This document shows, one piece after another, positions 7,363-14,600 of a DNA stretch of 19,526 bases. Origin of the DNA: JACQAI01 sp035507915 (GTDB lineage Bacteria; Pseudomonadota; Alphaproteobacteria; Elsterales; Elsteraceae); the NCBI GenBank assembly GCA_035507915.1, contig DATJNS010000179.1:1-19526 (forward strand), read 5' to 3'. The translations under genes and the position numbers were made by a program. How positions within the stretch are numbered: position 1 is the first letter of the stretch; every line of letters begins with the position of its first letter. The notes under the pieces were generated by a model. The model ran no database searches and was not told the origin of the DNA. It worked only from the letters and a program-made list of their open reading frames with translations.

Positions 7363-7860
7363 CTACTCAGCGCGCCGTCCGCGCAGCGCAAAATCGGCGA
7401 TGGCCCGGCGGAGCTGCGGCGAGGCACCGATGGCGCATCCCGTCAGCAAGGCGATGAGAGCCAGCCCCGGGGCTTCGGAACGCAGCTCGCGGGCGATCGC
7501 CGTCTCGACCGAAGCGAGCAGATCCTCGTTGGCGGGCGCACTGGAGCCGGTCGGCTCGCGCGCCGGCGCGCCGCCCGTCGACCGACCGGATCGGCTGCGG
7601 CCGAGCAGGCGCGCAGCCAGCGCGACGAGGCCCGCAACAATCAACAAGCCGCCGCCGGTCACGGCCGCGGCAGCCTGTGTCGTCATGCTGTCTGCGAGGC
7701 ATAGGAACGTGCTGACGGCGAGCATGGCCAAGCCCGTCGTCGCGATGACGGCGGCAAGCACCGCGAGCACGATGCCGATGCAATAGCGACGAACCCGCTC
7801 ACGCGTCCGGGCCCGCACGGGCGCCAGCAGCGAGCGTATCAAGCTCGACCAGATCGGCAT
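7363..7860 (-). CDS. Small membrane protein, holin-X-like (uncertain)
   Basis: A 165-residue protein with a basic N terminus (ARTRERVRRY) and two closely spaced hydrophobic segments at about residues 27-50 and 61-84 (TGGGLLIVAGLVALAARLLG), then a polar linker with many Ser/Pro/Gly. A shorter hydrophobic stretch near 130-145 ends in SPQLRRAIADFALRGRRAE. Layout and position after a DUF883 gene resemble the phage-holin-superfamily (Holin-X) proteins often found beside DUF883 in proteobacteria, but similarity is only in architecture, so the name is tentative. It begins 10 bp after the DUF883 stop and is the last gene of a three-gene operon. It would sit in the inner membrane; its role is unknown, probably envelope stress. 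Confidence 0.68.
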   Translation of the reverse strand: MPIWSSLIRSLLAPVRARTRERVRRYCIGIVLAVLAAVIATTGLAMLAVSTFLCLADSMTTQAAAAVTGGGLLIVAGLVALAARLLGRSRSGRSTGGAPAREPTGSSAPANEDLLASVETAIARELRSEAPGLALIALLTGCAIGASPQLRRAIADFALRGRRAE

Positions 7861-7870
7861 GACCGCGGTC

Positions 7871-8182
7871 TCACCGATCGATCAACTTGCCGATGACCAG
7901 GCCCACTCCGAAGCAGATCAGGATGCTGACCAGCGGGCGCTCCCGTACCTGATGCTCGACGGCGGCGATGCCCTCGCGGCCCCGTGTGCCCAGCGCGGCT
8001 GCGGCCGCATGGGCGTCCTCGTTCGCCTGGCTCATGACGGAGCGCAGCTTCGCCAGATAATCCTGCGCGCCATCGCCCGTGAGATCGCGCATGGCCTCCG
8101 TGAGGCGCACGAGATCCGAGCTGAGCTTGCCGAAGTCCGCCTTCAGCGTATCGAATTCCTGTTCGACGTTACGACCCGGCAT
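7871..8182 (-). CDS. DUF883 / ElaB-YqjD-like membrane-anchored protein
   Basis: A 103-residue protein with a long amphipathic, probably coiled-coil region (residues 5-75, VEQEFDTLKADFGKLSSDLV) and one C-terminal membrane anchor, RERPLVSILICFGVGLVIGK. The RP before the helix and the GxxxG-like helix ending in a basic cap are typical of the ElaB/YqjD/DUF883 family, whose E. coli members are stationary-phase, inner-membrane proteins able to tether ribosomes. The ATG at 8182 is chosen because GTGGAG sits 6 bases before it; the GTG of that same sequence opens the frame 4 codons earlier and is less likely. It is the middle gene of a three-gene unit behind element copy 3. Confidence 0.82.
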   Translation of the reverse strand: MPGRNVEQEFDTLKADFGKLSSDLVRLTEAMRDLTGDGAQDYLAKLRSVMSQANEDAHAAAAALGTRGREGIAAVEHQVRERPLVSILICFGVGLVIGKLIDR

Positions 8183-8202
8183 CGATATCTCCACGTTTTA
8201 TC

Positions 8203-8460
8203 TCATCCCGCCGAGACGGATTGAACGGAGCCTGGAGTTGCGTCGCGCGGATCGTGGCTCCAGCTCGCGATCTCGGGGCAGTCTTGGCGAATCCGCTCGA
8301 TATGCCGTTGAATGGCAAAGATCGAGTCGCGCGGGCATACGACGGCCAAAGCTTCGCCGGTATCCGTGACGATGTGCATCTCGACATAGCGGTCGTCCAG
8401 GTGCGCTGCGAGCTCCATGGAAACCGCGCGATAGCGGGGCGATGTCTTGGTTTTGAGCAT
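8203..8460 (-). CDS. Small hypothetical protein (85 aa)
   Basis: An 85-residue soluble protein, MLKTKTSPRYRAVSMELAAH and onward. It has an acidic/alternating strand pattern (VEMHIVTDTGEALAVVC) then a helix (DSIFAIQRHIERIRQDCPEI), suggesting a compact alpha/beta fold. I recognise no named family. An AGGAG lies about 9 bases before the ATG. It is the first gene of the operon with the DUF883 protein (20-bp gap) and the two-helix membrane protein, and it follows element copy 3 by 56 bp. No signal peptide or membrane segment is visible, so a cytoplasmic location is likely. Confidence 0.72.
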   Translation of the reverse strand: MLKTKTSPRYRAVSMELAAHLDDRYVEMHIVTDTGEALAVVCPRDSIFAIQRHIERIRQDCPEIASWSHDPRDATPGSVQSVSAG

Positions 8461-8516
8461 CGTGGCTCGCTCCTGAAGAGATGCCCGACCATAGCGAGCG
8501 ACCGGACTGCAGAGCT

Positions 8517-8534
8517 AGGCTCGGAAACTACTCA
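8517..8534 (-). promoter_or_regulatory. Repeated 18-bp element, copy 3 (upstream of DUF883 operon)
   Basis: Read on the minus strand: TGAGTAGTTTCCGAGCCT, a perfect consensus match. It points towards the 85-residue gene, ending 56 bp before its ATG, and lies in the 151-bp gap between that gene and the mlaC stop. Confidence 0.7.
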
Positions 8535-8611
8535 CGGGAGGCGTGCACGGCCGACTTGCCACGCGGCGCTCGCGAGGATCGAAACCGGCCGGCCGTGGCA
8601 GAACGGCGACG

Positions 8612-9244
8612 TCAGTTGCGCGCGGCGTGGTTCTGTGGCTGCGCGCGCTCGCGCATGATCTCGAGCAGGCCGTCGATCCGACCGCCGCCGCGTTGGATCA
8701 CCGAGCCGAATTCCTGCTGTTGCGTCACGCTCATGCTGACGCCTTCGACCATCACGTCGACGATCTTGAGCGTGCCTTGGGTCTTGAGCACGCGCCAGTC
8801 GACCTTGACCGGCGGGCTATTGGTTTGTGCGAACGTGCTCCCGACCACCGCACTGTCGCCGTCGGCGCGAGCGCCCGTGATCGTGAACTGCTCGTCCTTA
8901 TAGGTGGTGAAGCGATTGCTGTAGGTTCTGACGATCATATTCTCGAACAGGGTCAGGAATTCGGATTTCTGGGCATCGGTGGCGGTGCGCCAATAGCGCC
9001 CGAGCACGAACCGGCCGATCCCCGGAACGTCGAAGCTGGTGACGAACATGTCGCGAAAGCTCTGCTCGCGGTCGCCGGCGTCGAGGTTCTTGCCGGTGAT
9101 CGCCATCGCCTTGTCGTCGACCGATTGAACGAATGTCGATGCCTCGCGCGAGATGTCCTGCCCGGCCACGGACGGCGCAATCGTCGTCGTCGCGCCGCCG
9201 ACCACGGTCAGCAACGCGATCACGAATCCACGCATCTTCATCAT
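8612..9244 (-). CDS. mlaC: MlaC/Ttg2D family phospholipid-binding protein
   Basis: A 210-residue exported protein. A signal peptide (about residues 1-28, hydrophobic FVIALLTVVGGATTTIAP) precedes the MlaC domain. Family features include FRDMFVTSFDVPGIGRFVLG with YWRTATDAQKSEFLTLFENM, then a pair of strands ending SPPVKVDWRV and LKIVDVMVEGVSM. MlaC shuttles phospholipid between the outer-membrane MlaA complex and the inner-membrane MlaFEDB ABC transporter, keeping outer-membrane lipid asymmetry. No mlaD, E or F lies nearby, so it is a stand-alone copy here. AGGAGG precedes the ATG by about 9 bases. Repeated element copy 4 is 101 bp upstream, suggesting its own promoter. Confidence 0.9.
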   Translation of the reverse strand: MMKMRGFVIALLTVVGGATTTIAPSVAGQDISREASTFVQSVDDKAMAITGKNLDAGDREQSFRDMFVTSFDVPGIGRFVLGRYWRTATDAQKSEFLTLFENMIVRTYSNRFTTYKDEQFTITGARADGDSAVVGSTFAQTNSPPVKVDWRVLKTQGTLKIVDVMVEGVSMSVTQQQEFGSVIQRGGGRIDGLLEIMRERAQPQNHAARN

Positions 9245-9345
9245 GCCCTGGCCCTCCTGGAGGTCGCCCGCGCCGGCATCGCCGGCGCCTCTCCGCTGTG
9301 GTCGTCGAGCGGGGAGCAGTAACGGGCGACGCGCCTGCGAAGGAT

Positions 9346-9363
9346 AGCCTCGGAAAGTACTCA
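9346..9363 (-). promoter_or_regulatory. Repeated 18-bp element, copy 4 (upstream of mlaC)
   Basis: Read on the minus strand: TGAGTACTTTCCGAGGCT, one mismatch (position 7, C for G) from the consensus. It points towards mlaC and lies 101 bp before its ATG, in the 135-bp gap after the 3-hydroxybutyrate dehydrogenase gene. Confidence 0.65.
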
Positions 9364-9379
9364 GGCGGAGCTTGGCGCC

Positions 9380-10162
9380 CTATTGCATGAACCAGCCATG
9401 GCTGACGACCAGCGACTGACCGGTCAGGGCATTCGTTTCGAAAGCGGCGAAAAACAGCGCGGCGGCCGCGACGTCCTCCACCGTGGTGAACTCACCGTCG
9501 ACCGTCTCCTTCAGCATCACGTTCTTGATGACTTCTGCCTCCGTGATGCCGAGCTCCTTGGCCTGCTCGGGAATCTGCTTTTCGACCAACGGGGTGCGAA
9601 CGAAGCCCGGGCAGATCACGTTGGCCCGCACGCCGTGCTTGGCGCCCTCCTTGGCGACGACCTTGGCGAGACCGATGAGGCCGTGCTTGGCGGTCACATA
9701 GGGCGCCTTGAGGGGCGAAGCCTCCTTGGAGTGCACCGAGCCCATATAGATGATGCTGCCGCCATTGCCCTGCTTGTACATCTGCTTGAGCGCGGCGCGC
9801 GTGGTCAGGAAGGCGCCGTCCAGGTGAATGGCGAGCAGCTGCTTCCACTTGGCGAATTCGAACTCGTCGAGCGGTTCGACCGTCTGGATGCCGGCATTGC
9901 TGACCAGAACGTCGATCCGACCGAAGGTGTCGACGATCTTGGCCATGCCGGCGACGACCTGCGCCTCGTTGGTCACGTCCATCGCGACCCCAATGGCGCG
10001 CCGGTCGGTTCCGGCAAGCTCGGCGGCTGCCGCATCCGCACCCTTCTGGTTGAGGTCCGCGATCGCGATCTTGGCGCCCTCGCGGGCGAAGGCGTGCGCG
10101 ATCTCCTTGCCGATGCCGCTGGCCGCGCCGGTGACGACCGCGACCTTATCCTTGAGGCGCAT
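9380..10162 (-). CDS. bdhA: 3-hydroxybutyrate dehydrogenase (SDR family)
   Basis: A 260-residue short-chain dehydrogenase. The NAD-binding TGAASGIG is at 11-18, NAG at 89-91 and the catalytic Ser142-Tyr155-Lys159 triad is present (GSVHSKEAS, PYVTAKH). Features that mark D-3-hydroxybutyrate dehydrogenase are Q93 (NAGIQ), H144 and K152, the CPGFVRTPLVEKQIPEQAKE stretch, and a C terminus ending SHGWFMQ. It interconverts 3-hydroxybutyrate and acetoacetate with NAD+, linking polyhydroxybutyrate turnover to acetyl-CoA. GGGAG lies about 8 bases before the ATG. It follows the zinc alcohol dehydrogenase gene by 60 bp on the same strand and probably shares its promoter behind element copy 5. Confidence 0.91.
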   Translation of the reverse strand: MRLKDKVAVVTGAASGIGKEIAHAFAREGAKIAIADLNQKGADAAAAELAGTDRRAIGVAMDVTNEAQVVAGMAKIVDTFGRIDVLVSNAGIQTVEPLDEFEFAKWKQLLAIHLDGAFLTTRAALKQMYKQGNGGSIIYMGSVHSKEASPLKAPYVTAKHGLIGLAKVVAKEGAKHGVRANVICPGFVRTPLVEKQIPEQAKELGITEAEVIKNVMLKETVDGEFTTVEDVAAAALFFAAFETNALTGQSLVVSHGWFMQ

Positions 10163-10222
10163 GGCATTTCTCCCGTTGGTGAGGATGACTGGAATTCGCG
10201 ATCGCCCGGAGTCCGACGATCC

Positions 10223-11083
10223 TCAACCGATCGTGCCGTGCGAATGTTCCGATCGCCCGCGGACATCTCGAAATTTTCCGGAAAGCAAGACTTCGAGGAC
10301 GTGGTCCAGCTTGAAGTTGGCGACGATGCCGCCCCGTGTGACGATTTTCTCGCAGAGCGCGGCGGTGTCCGGAACGTCCATCGCTTCGATGGCGGTGTCG
10401 ACGCCGCGTGCGCCGGTGACCTCCCTGATCATCTCGAGGACCCTGGCGTCGGCACTGTTGATCGCCGCCGTCGCGCCGAACCGCTTGGCCATTTCGAGAC
10501 GGTCGTCGTCCTGATCGATCACGATGATCTTGGCCGGCCCGTACAACTGGGCGGTGAGCAGCGCAGCGAGACCGACCGGTCCCGCACCGACGATCGCGAC
10601 GGTGCTGCCCGGCTGAACCTTGCCGTTGAGCACGCCGGACTTGAAACCCGTCGGCAGAATGTCGCCCTTGGTCACGAGCGCGGATTCATCGGCATCGTCG
10701 GGGATGCGATAGAGGCTGATATCCGCGTACGGAATGCGGGCGAACTCGGCCTGCATGCCGTCGACGATCCAGCCGCCGGTGACGCAGTGCGAGTACATGC
10801 GGTTGCGGCAGTTGGCGCATTTGCCGCAGGCGTTGATGCAGGAGATGAGCACGCGGTCGCCCGGCTTGAACGACGCGACGGCCGCTCCGGCGCGGTCGAC
10901 GATGCCGATGCCCTCATGACCGGGAACTCGGCCGGGCCAGCGCGTCTCGCCCGCGGGACTGGGCGAGGCGGCGCCCCAAATCGCCGGTCTGGTGACTTTG
11001 ACGATGACGTCCGTGGGCGCGGTGATTTCGGGTTTTGGCCGCATCTGGGCGGGTGTGTGCGCCGAAGCGATGCCGGTTGCCAT
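10223..11083 (-). CDS. Zinc-dependent alcohol dehydrogenase, apparently degenerate
   Basis: From the ATG at 11083 (AAGGA about 9 bases before it) this is 286 residues; family members are usually about 345. Present: GHEGIG (zinc/active-site region), four structural-zinc cysteines in CINACGKCANCRNRMYSHC, DILPTGFKSGVLNG, the NAD motif VAIVGAGPVGLAA and an IVIDQDDDRLEMAKRFGA strand. Missing: the catalytic Cys in the usual ICGTDLH stretch is replaced by IWGAASPSP, and the C terminus jumps from GGIVAN to FKLDHVLE, which looks like an internal loss of about 60 residues, followed by an unrelated tail. The frame is open throughout, with no stop. It may be a decaying gene or a repurposed non-catalytic protein. 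It precedes bdhA on the same strand and lies behind element copy 5. Confidence 0.78.
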   Translation of the reverse strand: MATGIASAHTPAQMRPKPEITAPTDVIVKVTRPAIWGAASPSPAGETRWPGRVPGHEGIGIVDRAGAAVASFKPGDRVLISCINACGKCANCRNRMYSHCVTGGWIVDGMQAEFARIPYADISLYRIPDDADESALVTKGDILPTGFKSGVLNGKVQPGSTVAIVGAGPVGLAALLTAQLYGPAKIIVIDQDDDRLEMAKRFGATAAINSADARVLEMIREVTGARGVDTAIEAMDVPDTAALCEKIVTRGGIVANFKLDHVLEVLLSGKFRDVRGRSEHSHGTIG

Positions 11084-11205
11084 TGCTGATATCCTTGGTC
11101 GTCGTGAGTCCATGCGTTGCCGGCTGAAGCGTCGCCGGGAGCCGTCAGTCAGCGTCGAGATTGGCTGGTTGGAACGCAGCCTAGATCGGCCGATTGCCCG
11201 GCGGG

Positions 11206-11223
11206 AGGCCCGGAAACTACTCA
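11206..11223 (-). promoter_or_regulatory. Repeated 18-bp element, copy 5 (upstream of ADH-bdhA)
   Basis: Read on the minus strand: TGAGTAGTTTCCGGGCCT, one mismatch (position 14, G for A) from the consensus. It points towards the alcohol dehydrogenase gene, 122 bp before its ATG, and is the left arm of the inverted repeat in this 295-bp divergent region. Confidence 0.63.
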
Positions 11224-11297
11224 GATCCGCGCCGCTTGCGACGGTTGGGTCGCGCCGCGCGCCGCGTCATTGGCGCATGGTCGTCTGGGGACTGCCC

Positions 11298-11315
11298 TAG
11301 GTAGTTTCCGAGCCT
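11298..11315 (+). promoter_or_regulatory. Repeated 18-bp element, copy 6 (upstream of 49-aa protein)
   Basis: Reads TAGGTAGTTTCCGAGCCT, two mismatches (positions 2 and 3) from the consensus. It points to the right and ends 63 bp before the ATG at 11379. It is the right arm of the inverted repeat. Confidence 0.62.
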
Positions 11316-11378
11316 CCCGCCGGCGTCGGACGGGCGCTATAGCAGGCGCACGCGTCACTGAGCAGGAGACGGGCAGGC

Positions 11379-11528
11379 ATGGCCAAGAGTCAGAAACGGT
11401 CGAACCGGGAAGCGAAAAAACCCAAGAAAACCGCGGCTGAGAAGGCCAAGAGCCCGGCCCAGGCAGTTGCCAGCCAGATTGCCGGCACCCCGACCGCCGG
11501 CACCTCGTACAAGGACCGTTACAAGTAG
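11379..11528 (+). CDS. Small basic Lys-rich protein (49 aa)
   Basis: A 49-residue protein, MAKSQKRSNREAKKPKKTAA with a further EKAKS, then a Pro/Thr/Gly-rich part (AGTPTAGTSYKDRYK). It is strongly basic and probably disordered. Short proteins of this pattern recur in alphaproteobacterial genomes without an assigned role; nucleic-acid or ribosome association is possible from charge alone. An AGGAG lies about 11 bases before the ATG. It has no signal peptide. Element copy 6 lies 63 bp upstream, and the giant kinase begins 103 bp after its stop. Confidence 0.7.
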   Translation: MAKSQKRSNREAKKPKKTAAEKAKSPAQAVASQIAGTPTAGTSYKDRYK

Positions 11529-11631
11529 GACGGGCGGGCTTGGCAGGTGAGGTGGCGCTGGTCGTCGAACCTCATGCCACCACCCGTGGTATCCTCCCGA
11601 CGTCCTGTCCTGTCGGTGAACAGGAACTGGC

Positions 11632-14600
11632 ATGCATAAAGCCAAACAGCCCATGACGATCAAGCGCCGCGCTTCGCCGCGCGCGGCGGCGGCGCGACGA
11701 GCGGCACCGGCCCAGCGCCGCGACCTCCTGGTGGTCGGCGTCGGCGCTTCGGCAGGCGGGCTCGAGGCGCTCAACAAGCTGTTCGACGCGCTGCCGTCCG
11801 ACACCGGCATGGCGTTCGTGCTGATCCAGCATCTCGATCCGACGCACAGGAGCATGATGGTCGGCTTGCTGGCCGCTCGTACCGCCATGACGGTGCTCGA
11901 AGCGGCCGACGGCATGCCGGTCGAGCGCGATCATGTCTATGTCATCCCACCGGGCGCCTATCTGGCGATCCGCGACGGTGCGCTGTGGCTCACCACGCCG
12001 CGCGAGCGCCACGGCGCGCGCCTGCCCTTCGATTTCTTTCTGCGCTCGCTCGCCGAGGATCGCGGCGCGCGAGCCGTGTGCGCGGTCCTCTCGGGCACCG
12101 GCGCCGACGGCAGCATCGGGCTGCTGGCGGTCCACGACAAAGGCGGGCTCGTCATCGCCCAGGATCCGCAGGACGCGGCGAGCGACGGCATGCCGCGCAG
12201 CGCCATCAAGACGGGCGTGGTGGATTTCGTGCTGCCGGTCGCCGAGATCCCGGCCGCACTGGTCAAATACGGTCAGCAGGCCCGCCCCGAGCCCGTGCCG
12301 GCGAGCCCCGCGTCGGGTCACGGCACCGACGCCGGGCTGGCCGAGATCGTCGATCTCCTGTGCCAGCATAGTTCGCACGATTTCGCTCTCCACAAGGAGG
12401 GCACGCTCCGGCGCCAGATCGAGCGCCGGATGGCGACGGCGTCGATCAAGGACATCGGGGTCTATCTGAACGCGCTCCGCAAGAACCCGAACGAGATCGA
12501 CCTGCTCGCCAAGGACATGCTGATCAACGTCACGCGTTTTTTCCGCGACGAACGGGCCTTCGAGGTCCTGGCCGAGACGGTCGTCCCCGAGCTGATCCGC
12601 CGACAGCCGCTGAACCAGCCGATCCGCATCTGGGATGCCGGGTGCAGCACGGGCGAGGAGACCTACTCGCTCGCCATGCTCTTTTTGGAGGAGATAGCGA
12701 CCGCGAAGCGAAACGTGAAGCTCAAGGTCTTCGCCTCGGACATCGACCAGGACGCGGTCGCGATCGCGCGCAATGGACTCTATCCGGCATCGATCCAGAA
12801 GGACGTGTCGCCGACGCGCCTCGCGCGGTTCTTCGTCAAGGAGGGTAAAAGCTACCGCGTGACGCGCGAGCTGCGCGAGACCGTAGTCTTCACGACGCAG
12901 GACCTGTTGGCCGACGCGCCGTTCTCGCGCCTCGACTTCGTGTGCTGCCGCAACGTCCTCATCTACCTGCGTCCCGAGGTCCAGGAGAAGGTGCTCTCTC
13001 TGTTTCATTTCGCGCTGCGCGAGGGCGGCGTCCTCGTGCTCGGCTCCTCGGAGGCGATCAACCACCCGGGCGACCGTTTCGAGGCGATCTCCAAGAAGCA
13101 GCGGATCTTCCGGCATATCGGCCTCAGCCGCCCGGGCGAAGTCGAGTTTCCGATCGCTCCCGGCGAAGGCCAGCGCACGACGCGATCGTCCGACCGCGGA
13201 GCCGAGGCCGCGGCGCCCCGCGCCAAGGTCGGCGACCTGGCGCAACGCGCGCTGCTCGACGCTTATGCACCGGCCTCGGTGCTGATCAACGCCCGGCACG
13301 AGGCCCTGTATTTCTTCGGGCCGATCGATCGTTACCTGAAGATCGCGGTCGGCGAGGCCAGCCGGGATCTGTTCGCGATGGCGCGCGACGGGCTGCGCAC
13401 GAAGCTCCGGATGGCGACCCGTCAGGTCGTGCGGCAGCGGACTCGGGTCGTCGTCGACGGCGCGCAGATCGATCGTGACGGCAGGACCGTCGCCGTGAGC
13501 GTCTCGGCCCAGCCGATCGATGCGGCGGGTGAGGCGTTTCTGCTGGTCAGCTTCGCCGACGAGCCCGCACGCGCGAAGCACCCCAAGCAGCAGTCCGGCG
13601 CCAAGGACGCGCCGCATGTCATCGAGCTCGGCGAGGAGCTCGAGGCCACGCGCAAGGAGCTGGAGAGCGCGATTCGCGATCTCGAGATATCGAACGACGA
13701 GCTGACGGCCACCAACGAAGAGGCCATGTCGGTCAACGAGGAGCTGCAATCGACCAACGAGGAGCTGGAAATCTCGAAGGAGGAGCTGCAATCGCTGAAC
13801 GAGGAGCTCACCGCGCTGAACAGCCAGCTCAACGAAACCGTCGAGGTTCAGCGCGCCACCGCCAACGACCTGCAGAACACCATGAACAGCGCCGACATCG
13901 CCATGCTGTTCCTGGACGCCAATCTCGAGATTCGTCTCTTTACGCCGGCCGCGAAGTCGATGTTCAGCGTCATCGCTTCGGACATCGGCCGGCCGCTCGC
14001 GGACCTGGCGCGCCTCAGCGACGATACCCATCTTTTAGCCGATGCCCGCATGGTTCTCGTCAACCACGTGCCGGCGAGCCGCGAGGTCGAGGCCGGCGAC
14101 GGCGCCTGGTACACCCGCCGCATTCTGCCCTACCGTGCCCAGGACGGACGGGTCGAGGGCGTGGTCGTGACCTTCGCCGACATATCCGAGCGGAGGTCCG
14201 CCGAACGGGCGGTCGAGGCAGCGCGGACCTATTCGGACAGCATCATCAATACAATTCGCCAGCCGCTGGTCGTGCTCGACGACGCATTCCGCGTCATCTC
14301 GGCGAGCCGCTCGTTCTACCGCGCCTTTGCGATCGAGCCCGGAGAGACCGTGGGTCGGCAACTCGATGCGATCGACGACGGCCGCCTCAATGTCGCGACG
14401 GTGCGTAGCTTCCTCGACCGCCTCCGCTTGGGCGAGGCGGTCATCGAAGATCATGAGGTCGACGTCGAGTTGCCGCCGCAGGGCATGCGGTCGATGCTCC
14501 TGGGCGCGCTCGAGATTCGCGACGATCCCAAGACCCCGCGGCGGATCCTGGTGACGATCGATGACGTCACCGAACGCAACAAGGTCAGCGGGGCGCTTGT

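Larger units (their letters stand above)
11198..11323. repeat. Inverted repeat carrying divergent copies of the 18-bp element
   Basis: Two arms, 11198-11223 and 11298-11323, match as an inverted repeat over 26 bp with three mismatches and are separated by 74 bp. Each arm contains one copy of the 18-bp element plus the same CCGGCGGGAGG flank, so the similarity extends 8 bp beyond the element itself. The arms point outward, to the alcohol dehydrogenase gene on one side and the 49-residue gene on the other. It could be a divergent promoter/operator pair that arose by duplication, or a small mobile repeat. Confidence 0.72.

Noticed and set aside
9383..11089. 568-codon plus-strand frame opposite the ADH and bdhA genes
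   Set aside because: It is the mirror of two clearly recognisable minus-strand enzymes and has no family features.
11572..14031. Very long open frame on the minus strand (819 codons) opposite the giant kinase
   Set aside because: A shadow of GC-rich codon bias in the plus-strand gene: low-complexity Arg/Asp/Val-rich product with no recognisable domain. The long minus frames at 14035-15147 and 15223-17280 are rejected for the same reason.
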